Origin: an uncultured Schlesneria sp.
GTDB taxonomy: Bacteria > Planctomycetota > Planctomycetia > Planctomycetales > Planctomycetaceae
Direction of reading: 5' to 3'
DNA: 64,000 nt
Assembly (NCBI GenBank): GCA_903834925.1
Contig: CAILLA010000058.1
Coordinates: 1-64,000, forward strand
Position 1 is the stretch's first letter, and each line of letters starts with the position of its first letter. Made by a program: the position numbers and the translations under genes. Positions 1 to 7,902 of the stretch are shown one piece after another. The notes under the pieces are model-generated. The model saw only the letters and a program-made list of their open reading frames with translations. It was not told the DNA's origin and searched no databases.

Positions 1-2
1 AA

Positions 3-701
3 AAACTTCCTCTGGCCGAAATGTTCACGATTTCTGGCGACGCCAGCGACAAGCGGTTTGAGCTTGAAGGAAATCTGGCAGGCGTACACTGGATCGGAGC
101 GCACATGGCCTCGGGCGAAATTCACATTCAAGGTTCCGTCGGTCGTCACGTCGGCAGCGATCTGAATGGTGGCAAAATCGTGGTTGAAGGAAACGCGAAC
201 GGCTGGGTCGGTGCCGAAATGCGGCGTGGCTTGATCCACGTGAAAGGGAATGCCGGTCATCTGACCGGAGCCGCATATCGCGGTTCTGTCAAAGGAATGA
301 CAGGCGGCACAATCCTCGTCGATGGCAACGCCGGAAACGAAATCGGTTTGACCATGCGTCGAGGAATGATCGCGATCGGAGGGACCGCAGGTGATGTCCT
401 CGGTTTCAACATGATCGCCGGGACGATTCTGGTCTTCGGTGAATGCGGTATCCGTCCCGGTGCCGGGATGCGTCGAGGAACCCTCGGTATCTTCGGCCCG
501 AATCCACCTCAGCTTCTGCCAAGCTTTCGGTACGGATCGACGTACCGTCCGCAAGTCGTACCCCTGATGCTTCGAACCCTGATCAACAAAGGCTTTCGAG
601 TCGACGAGTCATTGTTTGAGTCTGAGTTCGACCTGTACCACGGCGACCTGGTGTCAGTCGGTCGCGGCGAGATTTTGTTCCGCCATGTGATGGCGTCGTA
701 G
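3..701 (+). CDS. fhcC: Formylmethanofuran dehydrogenase/formyltransferase complex subunit C (5' partial)
   Basis: The reading frame is open to the left edge, and the residues before the first internal ATG (position 21) read KLPLAE followed by MFTISGD. This matches the usual start of the FhcC/FmdC core, so the true start lies upstream of the window. The protein shows the glycine-rich beta-helix repeats typical of the subunit (for example GNANGWVGAEMRRGLIHV and GNAGNEIGLTMRRG) and the conserved tail with FRYGSTYRPQ and GRGEILF. In bacteria FhcC is part of the FhcABCD complex, which converts formyl-tetrahydromethanopterin to formate via a methanofuran-like carrier. That is cytoplasmic C1 oxidation, known in methylotrophs and in planctomycetes. 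fhcA, B and D probably lie to the left, outside the window. The next gene is convergent. Confidence 0.9.
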   Translation, partial: KLPLAEMFTISGDASDKRFELEGNLAGVHWIGAHMASGEIHIQGSVGRHVGSDLNGGKIVVEGNANGWVGAEMRRGLIHVKGNAGHLTGAAYRGSVKGMTGGTILVDGNAGNEIGLTMRRGMIAIGGTAGDVLGFNMIAGTILVFGECGIRPGAGMRRGTLGIFGPNPPQLLPSFRYGSTYRPQVVPLMLRTLINKGFRVDESLFESEFDLYHGDLVSVGRGEILFRHVMAS

Positions 702-926
702 AAACAGGGGTCGGGCGATACATTGTGTCTTGCTCCTGGCACCCATTGACATAGATGTCAACATACGCCCCACCATCGGAATTTCTCTCGTGGGAGTCAT
801 TGTTGGTGAGATACACTCTGGATTGCTGACAAAGATGTAGACCTTCGCATCCTTCGTTTCTGACCAGGGCCCGCCTCCATCGAGCATTTTGATCTGTTCT
901 GCACCGAGTTCTGTCGCTATATACAA
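654..926 (-). other. Unassigned 90-codon open frame between fhcC and moeA
   Basis: An open frame begins MYIATELGAEQIKMLDGG and overlaps the fhcC 3' end on the other strand. The middle (LDGGGPWSETKDAKVYIFVSNPE) reads like protein, but a second minus-strand frame over the same bases is also open and also protein-like. I cannot tell a small gene from a decayed fragment. I recognise no family and see no clear ribosome binding site. The stretch also contains a small perfect palindrome, TTGACAT-AG-ATGTCAA, at 746-761. Confidence 0.15.
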
Positions 927-989
927 TGAGCGGAATCGCAGTGGGAAATCGGCGTACCACGGTTTTGGAACCTACGATTTTTCCGCACC

Positions 990-2903
990 TTACGGTCGAC
1001 AATTGAAGCCGAGTTCCGTCAGGCATTTTTTTGTGGCCTCTTCTGATAAGAGATTAATGAAGGCTTGTAATGCTGGTCGGTTGAATCGCGATTTGGGGAT
1101 GGCGAAGTCGTAGCGTTCTTCCTGGTAGGGGAGGAAGCCGAGATTGTTGGCTTGTGCTACGGACTGGATGGCGACGCCCCAGTCGGCTCGGCCTTGGTTG
1201 ATCGCGGCGGCGACGGCGTTGTGGTTACTCGGTTGAACGGCGTAACCGTTAGGTTTCTTTCCGGCGAGAAGTCGGTCGATCAGAATCCGAGTGCCACTCC
1301 CCTGGTTGCGGCTGACCATGACGCAATTCGTGTCGGCGATTAACGATGGAATCTCGGTGGCGGAGTGTCCTTCGATTCGAGTATCTCCCTGGCGGAACAG
1401 GATTCCCTGGGACCGTCCGTACCCTTCGATTAATTGAACGGAATCCGATAAGAAGGGGCGGTTGTACGTGCTCGTTTCGGGGTCGAGCAGGTGGATTCCC
1501 GCCAGGTCACATTCATTTCTTTTTGCGGCGGCCAGACCTGCGGAACTTCCGACTGTGAGCAGTTTAGACGTGACACCGCGCCGTTGGAGTTCAGACAGAA
1601 GATAATCCAGGCCGACACAATGGCTACCGATGACGATTAAATCGGCCACTTCGAGACCGCGACCGATGAGACGAACTTCGACGGGCTGGCCCGCTTCGAC
1701 AATCTCGGTATGGCGCGGGATTGTGACAAAGCCATCGGCTCGGCTGAATGTTGTCACCGAACCGGAACCGCGTCCCATCGGAAATGCAGAAAGGCATGAA
1801 TCGGTATTGACGAGTCCGACCAGTAAGTACTCGGTCCTGCCGACTTCGGAATTGGCTTTCACGGCTAATGTCGCTTTGACGGTTTCATGAGATTCGACTG
1901 ATCGGCCGGCCAATAGCCGGATTACCGGAGCGACGAATTCGTGGAACGTGAAAATCGCTGATGTCGGAAAACCAGGAAGGATTACGACAGGTTTTCCGCC
2001 GGTCACAGCCAAGCAAAGTGGTTTACCCGGTTTTAAGGCGACTCCGTGAGCGACGATTCCTGGATCGTTGAATTCCGAGACGACTCGAAAGCAGAGGTCG
2101 CCCTTTCCTTTGCTCGTTCCGCCGGAGAGCAGCACCAGATCGGATTCAGCGAGTGCTCGTTGAACCATGTCTCGGAGGGCTACGACATCATCGCGGACGA
2201 TGCCCCAGAAGTGTGGTTGACCTCCGAGTTCACGAACGGCATCAGCGAGGATTTGCGAATTCGAGTCGTAGACACAAGCGGGTCGGATGGGCTGACCAGG
2301 GGCGATGATCTCGTTACCGGTTGAGATGATGGCGACCCTTGGTCTTTTCCAGACGTCGACGTGGCTTTCCCCCAGAGCTGCAAGAACTCCCGTTTCGCGG
2401 CTGGTTAATACGGTACTAATTCGCAGGACGGTTTCGCCGGTCGAGATGTCTGTTCCGGCAAAGGAGACTCCAAATCCAGGTGTGACAGCTCGCTGAATCA
2501 ACACACGGTCTTGCTGCACGTCAGCCGATTCGATCATCAGGATCGCGTCGGCTCCGCGTGGAATCATCCCACCGGTTGAAATACCGATCGCTTCACCCGG
2601 CTGTAATTCAATGGTTGGTTCGGTCCCGGCATCCAGCGTATCGGGTAGAAGTCGGACGGACTTTGGCGACATTTCGGTCGCACCAAATGTGTCGCTCGCT
2701 TGGACTGCAAACCCGTCAAAGTTCGAACGATCGAACGACGGGACATCGACTCGGGCGATAAAGTCATGGGAAAGGACTCGACCAAGTGCATCCGCCAACG
2801 GGACTCGTTCGATACCGAGTGGGGCTAATGTGAGTGCCGTGCGGAACCGTCGTTCGGCTTCGTCTCGATCGATCACATTGAGAAACTGGTCTTGGCCAGA
2901 CAT
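990..2903 (-). CDS. moeA: Molybdopterin molybdenumtransferase MoeA fused to a C-terminal PBP-like (LysR-substrate/molybdate-binding-like) domain
   Basis: The 637-residue product has two parts. Residues about 1-410 are a full MoeA, with the FDGFAV motif near 62-67, the segment ISTGGMIPRGADAILMIES, and an SGGTSKG loop of the molybdopterin-binding domain. Residues about 416-637 form a periplasmic-binding-protein-like domain (VGSSAGLAAAKRNECDLAGIHL, then SRNQGSGTRILIDRLL). It lacks a signal peptide, so it is cytoplasmic. MoeA inserts molybdenum or tungsten into adenylylated molybdopterin. This fusion class is known, mostly from archaea and some bacteria, and the added domain is presumed to bind oxyanion or act as a sensor. 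It lies downstream of a second, unfused moeA on the same strand and converges on fhcC. The start is the ATG at 2903, giving MSGQDQF. The fold assignment of the C-terminus is firm; its ligand is inference. Confidence 0.9.
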   Translation of the reverse strand: MSGQDQFLNVIDRDEAERRFRTALTLAPLGIERVPLADALGRVLSHDFIARVDVPSFDRSNFDGFAVQASDTFGATEMSPKSVRLLPDTLDAGTEPTIELQPGEAIGISTGGMIPRGADAILMIESADVQQDRVLIQRAVTPGFGVSFAGTDISTGETVLRISTVLTSRETGVLAALGESHVDVWKRPRVAIISTGNEIIAPGQPIRPACVYDSNSQILADAVRELGGQPHFWGIVRDDVVALRDMVQRALAESDLVLLSGGTSKGKGDLCFRVVSEFNDPGIVAHGVALKPGKPLCLAVTGGKPVVILPGFPTSAIFTFHEFVAPVIRLLAGRSVESHETVKATLAVKANSEVGRTEYLLVGLVNTDSCLSAFPMGRGSGSVTTFSRADGFVTIPRHTEIVEAGQPVEVRLIGRGLEVADLIVIGSHCVGLDYLLSELQRRGVTSKLLTVGSSAGLAAAKRNECDLAGIHLLDPETSTYNRPFLSDSVQLIEGYGRSQGILFRQGDTRIEGHSATEIPSLIADTNCVMVSRNQGSGTRILIDRLLAGKKPNGYAVQPSNHNAVAAAINQGRADWGVAIQSVAQANNLGFLPYQEERYDFAIPKSRFNRPALQAFINLLSEEATKKCLTELGFNCRP

Positions 2904-2982
2904 CCGTCACTCGCATCATTTTGAATTCAGGGTTTGCCAAATGAAACCGCGACTCCGGCAACGATTGGTTCATTTTCGAGAA

Positions 2983-3050
2983 ATGCTCATCACGCGGAGC
3001 GATGATGGCTACTTTGGTCTAAGGTGAAACCTCGCTGGAGTCATCGGGAA
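2983..3050 (+). repeat. MATLEE-leader repeat, copy 1 (degenerate)
   Basis: This element carries GGAG, then ATGATGGCTACTTTGG, then an immediate stop (GTC TAA). Copy 3 at 37303 matches it beyond this core on both sides. Downstream both have TGA-N2-CCTC-N-CTGGA spacing, and upstream both have CCG-N3-CT-N-CGGCAA. It lies between the two moeA genes. It looks like a decayed copy of the short gene that is intact at 38429-38551. Confidence 0.7.
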
Positions 3051-3082
3051 TGAAGTGTCTGCTCTTTTTGCCGGGCGAAGAG

Positions 3083-3116
3083 CACTGCTTGACCGAAGAC
3101 GGTCAAGCAGTGGCAC
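3083..3116 (-). repeat. Two-hairpin repeat family, partial copy C (perfect 13-bp stem)
   Basis: The sequence forms CACTGCTTGACCG - AAGA - CGGTCAAGCAGTG (stems 3083-3095 and 3100-3112). The 34 bases 3083-3116 are the exact reverse complement of 42801-42834. It lies about 30 bases 3' of the stop of the minus-strand moeA at 3148, so in that gene's orientation it could act as a transcript-end hairpin. Confidence 0.85.
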
Positions 3117-3147
3117 TTTAGTTCAAAAGATTGACTTGGCGCAAGCA

Positions 3148-4398
3148 TCAATACAAAAAAACTTCGACTTCGGCGCCTTCGGGGAATCCTTCGCTGTCGG
3201 AAGGGACGATGACAAATCCGTCGGACCGTGTTGTGGAGCTGAGGATCGACGCTCCGCCGATCGCCATTGGCGTCGCGTCGTTTCCGTTGATTTGAACTCG
3301 TGCGTAATCGACTCGACCGACCGTTGATACCAGTTTGCGTGCCAGACGAACGAGGACTCGGCGATAGGGCCATTCTCGCGAGCGACCACCCATTGCCCGA
3401 ATCGCTCGGCCCGCGAAGAAATCGTATGCACACAGACATGAGACGGGGTTTCCGGGGAGCAGGAACACAAGTCGTCTTTGAAGTCGACCCATTCCAGTCG
3501 GGCTGCTGGGCCGCATGGCGATACCATGGATTGCGACCTCACCCAGTTCGGCAAGCAGTTTCGGTGCAAAGTCCTCCTGGCCGACACTTGACCCTCCGGA
3601 AACGAGAACGATATCAGCCGATTCCAGAAAGGCATGGCGCATCGCGTCCGGTTCATCTCGAACGATTCCGGGGAAAATCACGTCGCCGCCGTCCCGTTCA
3701 ATTAATGCGGCTAGCATCGGTCCGTTGGCATCGGCAATTTGATAATCAATGGGTGTGGTTCCCGCTGGAAGCAGTTCATTACCGGTAATCAGAATTCGCA
3801 CTTTAGGCCGTCGGACGACTGAAAGATGAATGACACCAATGGACGAGATGACTCCGATATCTTGCGGACGCAGCAGTCGGCCCTTTCGAAGGACGATGTC
3901 GCCGTTTCGGACATCCTCGCCAACGGTTCCGACATGTTTTCCCGACGAAACTTCTCCCAGGCTCAACATGATCTCGCCGTCCAGCTCGGTGTTCTCGACC
4001 GGAAGTACGGCATCGGCACCAGCGGGAAGCGGTGCCCCGGTCATGATGCGAACGGCCTGTCCGGTTCCAATCCGTCCCGAATACGGGACGCCGGGCAGGC
4101 AAGTGCCGATCACTTTGAAGGGAAGTCGGTTGTAGGAGGAGGCGCCGTAGGTCTCCTCGCTGTGTAAGGCAAAGCCGTCCATCATCGACCGCGCAAAGCT
4201 GGGGACATCCACGCAACTCGTGACGTCCTGTGCGAGGATACGAGTTGCAGCGTTGCTGGCGCTGATGACTTCGGTACCGAGGTGGTCAAAAACCGGTATC
4301 GCGGAATCGATCCATGCCAAAGCGGCTTCAACCGTGGCGCGATTGGCGAAGCCACGCATGCGGACGTCCGTCGGTGAATGTTCAGGCGTGGAGGGCAT
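3148..4398 (-). CDS. moeA: Molybdopterin molybdenumtransferase MoeA (second, unfused copy)
   Basis: At 416 residues this is normal MoeA length. Motifs in order: MDGFAL at 73-78, the segment VRIMTGAPLPAGADAVLPVE near 115-134, GNELLPAGT, an SGGSSVGQED molybdopterin-binding loop near residue 270, then MRPSSPTGMG and LLPGNPVSCL. It inserts molybdate into molybdopterin-AMP in the last step of cofactor synthesis in the cytoplasm. It lies upstream of the fused moeA on the same strand, with 244 bases between that hold two kinds of repeat, so co-transcription is uncertain. Carrying two different moeA genes may mean that one serves molybdenum and the other tungsten, as proposed for archaeal MoeA paralogues; nothing here proves that. 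Confidence 0.93.
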   Translation of the reverse strand: MPSTPEHSPTDVRMRGFANRATVEAALAWIDSAIPVFDHLGTEVISASNAATRILAQDVTSCVDVPSFARSMMDGFALHSEETYGASSYNRLPFKVIGTCLPGVPYSGRIGTGQAVRIMTGAPLPAGADAVLPVENTELDGEIMLSLGEVSSGKHVGTVGEDVRNGDIVLRKGRLLRPQDIGVISSIGVIHLSVVRRPKVRILITGNELLPAGTTPIDYQIADANGPMLAALIERDGGDVIFPGIVRDEPDAMRHAFLESADIVLVSGGSSVGQEDFAPKLLAELGEVAIHGIAMRPSSPTGMGRLQRRLVFLLPGNPVSCLCAYDFFAGRAIRAMGGRSREWPYRRVLVRLARKLVSTVGRVDYARVQINGNDATPMAIGGASILSSTTRSDGFVIVPSDSEGFPEGAEVEVFLY

Positions 4399-4647
4399 TA
4401 AAAAAGCGTTTCGGGTTCAGGGTAATGACTCAACTTGTTTGAGAATACCAAGTATACGAGCAACGATGCGAGCCGATTGGTATTCTTTGCGGGTGTTATC
4501 GAAAAATACGCCGGTCATTAGCCCGTGAACGGTTACCTCCTTTTGTTCTGCTCTGAGGTTTCATACAAGAACGCCGCAGATTGATCGGTTTTCGGATAGA
4601 ATTCGGGCAGTGATGGTTCGTGCAGAAATAGTAAGACGGGGATTTGG

Positions 4648-6546
4648 ATGGCGTTATTGAGTTTACGAGATGTCAGTTTTGGCTTCGGTTCTCCTCCTTT
4701 GATGTCGCACATCGATTTGCAGATCGAACGAGGCGAACGGGTTGGATTGCTCGGTCGTAATGGGACTGGCAAATCGACGCTGATGAAACTGATGGTGAAG
4801 GAATTACCGCCGGACCAGGGTCTGGTCGACCATCAACCGGGAATCCGGATTGCTCGACTGGTACAGGATGTCCCCGTCGGGCGGATCGGCACGATTTTTG
4901 ACGAAGTGGCCTCTGGCCTAGGGGAAGAAGGGATCGCCGTAGCGGCTCAGTTTCATTTGCACCATCCAGAGGCATCGCTTTCCGAGGCCGAACGAGTGGA
5001 ACTGGAGCGACGAGCCGAAACCTTGAATCACGACACCGGCTGGCAATTAGAACATCGAATCGAACAAATGCTGGAACGGATGCAGCTTGATCCGCTGACC
5101 ATGTTTGACAGTCTTTCGTCGGGGATGAAGCGCCGAGTCCTGCTGGGGCAATCACTGGTTTCTGAGCCAGACATTCTGCTGCTCGACGAACCGACAAACC
5201 ATCTCGACATTGACGCAATTCGCTGGCTGGAAGAATTCTTGCAGCGTTTCAGTGGGACATTGATTTTCGTCACACACGATCGAGTATTCCTGCAACGCCT
5301 GGCGACTCGGATTGTCGAACTGGATCGAGGTCGGCTGTTCGACTGGCCTTGCGATTACGCGACGTTTCTCGAACGCAAAGAGGCAGCGTTGGCAGCGGAA
5401 GAGCAGCAGCAGGCCCTGTTTGACAAAAAGCTTGCAGTTGAGGAGGCATGGATTCGTAAAGGGGTCAAAGCTCGTCGTGTCCGTAACGAAGGTCGTGTTC
5501 GAGCATTAAAAAAGCTTCGTGAAGAACGGAAAGCTCGTCGTGAGAAGGTTGGCAACGTCAAAGTCGAGATTCAAGAGGCTGAACGGTCAGGGGCTTTGGT
5601 TGTCGACGTTAAGGGGTTGTCGTATGAAATCGGTTCACGGCCGATTATTCGAGATCTGACGACGACCATCATGCGCGGTGACAAGGTTGGGATCATCGGT
5701 ACCAACGGTTCCGGAAAGACCACGCTCCTGCGGTTACTGTTAGGAGAATTGGCTCCGACGTCTGGCATCGTCAAACGGGGTACGAATCTGGAAGTAGCCT
5801 ATTTTGATCAATTGAGGGCTCAGCTCGACGAAGAAAAGACGGTCCAGGAAAATGTTTCGGAAGGGAAAGACATCCTGACGATCAATGGCCAGCAGCGGCA
5901 CATCATTGGTTATCTAGAAGACTTTTTGTTCACACCCGAACGGACACGCAGTCCCGCACGGTATCTCTCGGGGGGTGAGCGGAACCGATTGCTGTTGGCT
6001 CGGCTGTTTTCGAAGCCATCGAACGTGCTGGTGCTGGACGAACCGACGAATGATCTTGATGCTGAGACACTCGATCTTCTTGAAGAGTTGATTGTGAATT
6101 ATCCCGGCACGGTCCTATTGGTCAGCCATGACCGGGCATTTCTTAACAACGTGGTGACGAATACGCTGGTGTTCGAAGGAGACGGTTTCGTCAGGGATTA
6201 CACAGGTGGATACGATGACTGGTTAGCTCAACGAAAGGCGGTTGCCGAATCGTCAGTTGAACGAGCACCGTCAACAAGCACGAATCGTGTAAATGCCCCA
6301 TCCGTGACGTCCGACGCACCTCGGCGCAGAACATTTAAGGAGCAGCAAGAGTTGTCGCAATTGCCACGTAAGATCGAAAAACTTGAGATCGAGCAACGTG
6401 AACTGCATGCGACGATGGCTTCACCGGAATTCTATCAGCAGGATAAGATGGTAATCGCAAAGGCCACGAAACGATTGGAAGCCCTTGAACAGGAAATGAC
6501 AAAGACATTTGAGCGATGGGAGTTGCTTGAAGCGCTGGCAGAATAA
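4648..6546 (+). CDS. uup: ABC-F family ATPase, Uup-like
   Basis: The 632-residue protein has two ABC ATPase domains and no membrane segment, the ABC-F layout. Walker A motifs are GRNGTGKST (36-44) and GTNGSGKTT (about 351-359). Walker B motifs are LLLDEPTNHLD and LVLDEPTNDLD. The second signature is LSGGERN near 440. The first is SSGMKRRV, with serine in place of the usual first glycine. The arginine/lysine-rich interdomain linker (about 240-310, ending REERKARREKVGNVK) and the C-terminal coiled coil (about 565-632) point to the Uup branch, which acts on ribosomes or branched DNA intermediates. It is a single gene; a repeat element begins 8 bases after its stop. Confidence 0.92.
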   Translation: MALLSLRDVSFGFGSPPLMSHIDLQIERGERVGLLGRNGTGKSTLMKLMVKELPPDQGLVDHQPGIRIARLVQDVPVGRIGTIFDEVASGLGEEGIAVAAQFHLHHPEASLSEAERVELERRAETLNHDTGWQLEHRIEQMLERMQLDPLTMFDSLSSGMKRRVLLGQSLVSEPDILLLDEPTNHLDIDAIRWLEEFLQRFSGTLIFVTHDRVFLQRLATRIVELDRGRLFDWPCDYATFLERKEAALAAEEQQQALFDKKLAVEEAWIRKGVKARRVRNEGRVRALKKLREERKARREKVGNVKVEIQEAERSGALVVDVKGLSYEIGSRPIIRDLTTTIMRGDKVGIIGTNGSGKTTLLRLLLGELAPTSGIVKRGTNLEVAYFDQLRAQLDEEKTVQENVSEGKDILTINGQQRHIIGYLEDFLFTPERTRSPARYLSGGERNRLLLARLFSKPSNVLVLDEPTNDLDAETLDLLEELIVNYPGTVLLVSHDRAFLNNVVTNTLVFEGDGFVRDYTGGYDDWLAQRKAVAESSVERAPSTSTNRVNAPSVTSDAPRRRTFKEQQELSQLPRKIEKLEIEQRELHATMASPEFYQQDKMVIAKATKRLEALEQEMTKTFERWELLEALAE

Positions 6547-6554
6547 ACGGTGAT

Positions 6555-6716
6555 GCTAGTGCGTTGTCAAAGCTAAAGATTCGGGTGCCACTGGATGACC
6601 ATCTTCGGTCACCCATTGCTCTTCGTTTGCCTCGAAAATAGGGAAGACACTGCGTCGGAGAAGACTCCGATGCAGTGGCACACAACCCGAACATTGAGTC
6701 TTGACAACGCACTAGC
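6555..6716 (+). repeat. Two-hairpin repeat family, copy A, with perfect 16-bp terminal inverted repeats (MITE-like)
   Basis: The ends are GCTAGTGCGTTGTCAA (6555-6570) and its exact reverse complement (6701-6716). Inside are a weak hairpin starting GTGCCACTGGATGACC and a strong one with stems CACTGCGTCGGAG and CTCCGATGCAGTG (6648-6677). No transposase and no clear target duplication are visible. It follows the ABC-F stop codon by 8 bases. Confidence 0.8.
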
Positions 6717-6728
6717 CAAATGCGACTG

Positions 6729-6766
6729 ATAGGTCCTATAGGACTTATGGGACCTATTTGTCCCAT
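6729..6766. repeat. Overlapping palindromes of the ATAGGTCC/GGACCTAT type
   Basis: Three nested symmetries share these bases: GTCCTATAGGAC (6733-6744, perfect), ATAGGTCC with GGACCTAT (6729-6736 and 6750-6757), and ATGGGAC with GTCCCAT (6747-6753 and 6760-6766). Alternative stems exclude each other. It sits between the MITE-like element and the lipoprotein gene start. Confidence 0.6.
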
Positions 6767-6818
6767 GTCTTTTCCAACACAAACCACCTTGCGACACTTT
6801 CTTTAGAGGATTGACAAC

Positions 6819-7838
6819 ATGCGGTATCTGTTTTGTTCGATGATCTGTTTTGCCGCGGTGACAGGTTGTTCGGGAAATGCCGGAAAACAAGATCCGTTAA
6901 CATCCAAACAGGGGACTGGCCAGGCGGCTGATGGGATCAAAAGCAAACCATTGCGGATTGCGGTGATTCCGAAGGGAACGACTCATATCTTTTGGAAATC
7001 GGTTCATGCCGGAGCCGTTCAGGCCGCGAAAGATATGGGCAATGTTGAGATTCTCTGGAAAGGACCGTTGCTTGAGAATGACCGTGATGGTCAGATCAAT
7101 GTTGTACAGGATTTCGTAGCCAATCGCGTGGATGGAATCTGTCTGGCTCCACTCGATAAACAAGCTTTGATTGGGCCGGTCAAAGACGCGGTTGAAGCCG
7201 GTGTTCCGGTCGTGATTTTTGACAGCGCGCTTCAAGACGAATCAAAAATCAACAGTTATGTCGCGACCGATAATCGCAAAGGTGGCGAACTGGCTGCCCG
7301 TCACATGGCAAAGATTCTGGGTGAAAAAGGGAACGTGATTCTTCTGCGATACAATGCGGGAAGCGAAAGTACCGAACAACGCGAAGAAGGTTTTCTCGAC
7401 ACGTTGAAGGCGGAGTTTCCAGGTATCGAGGTGATTTCTTCCAATGAATATGCAGGGACAACCCCGGAATTGTCGCTCGACAAGGCGACTCAGGTGTTGA
7501 CCAATTTCAAGGATCGAGTGAATGGCATTTTCGCGGTTTGTGAACCAAACGCGAATGGAATTTTGATCGCCTTGAAAGAAACGCAACTGGTGGGCAAAGT
7601 GAAATTTGTGGCGTTCGATTCCAGCGAAGACTTAATCCGTGCGATGAGTGACGGAGCCTGCCACGGGATTGTTCTGCAAGACCCCGTCACGATGGGCTAT
7701 CAGTCCGTGCAGGCTCTTGTCAAATCGATTCGCGGCGAAAAGCTCGAAAAACGGATCGGTACCGGCGAATTTCTGGCGACCCCTGAAAATATGAAGTCAC
7801 CTGAAATGGATAAACTTCTGAATCCTGAGCGTTATTAA
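6819..7838 (+). CDS. Sugar-binding lipoprotein (RbsB/periplasmic binding protein type 1 family), orphan
   Basis: The 339-residue product starts MRYLFCSMICFAAVTGC, a lipoprotein signal with cysteine at 17. The mature part matches the ribose-type binding-protein family: IAVIPKGTTHIFWKSVHAGA, a DGICLAPLD segment, VVIFDSALQD, YVATDNRKGGELAARHMA, and FAVCEPNANGIL. Such proteins bind a sugar or similar small ligand outside the membrane. AGAGGA at 6805-6810 supports the start. No permease or ATPase gene is adjacent: the next gene is on the other strand and unrelated. It may serve a distant transporter or a sensor. Confidence 0.88.
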   Translation: MRYLFCSMICFAAVTGCSGNAGKQDPLTSKQGTGQAADGIKSKPLRIAVIPKGTTHIFWKSVHAGAVQAAKDMGNVEILWKGPLLENDRDGQINVVQDFVANRVDGICLAPLDKQALIGPVKDAVEAGVPVVIFDSALQDESKINSYVATDNRKGGELAARHMAKILGEKGNVILLRYNAGSESTEQREEGFLDTLKAEFPGIEVISSNEYAGTTPELSLDKATQVLTNFKDRVNGIFAVCEPNANGILIALKETQLVGKVKFVAFDSSEDLIRAMSDGACHGIVLQDPVTMGYQSVQALVKSIRGEKLEKRIGTGEFLATPENMKSPEMDKLLNPERY

Positions 7839-7902
7839 GTAGAACGAAGGGTTGGCGAGCTTCCAACGAACCTGAACTCATGCCTGACAGAGAATCAACT
7901 GG

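Noticed and set aside
583-1026. 147-codon minus-strand frame spanning the fhcC end and moeA end
   Set aside because: Overlaps two real genes in other frames; only its middle is protein-like, noted as a possible remnant.
6555-6716. Complete insertion sequence
   Set aside because: Terminal inverted repeats are present but there is no transposase frame and no clear target duplication; called MITE-like only.
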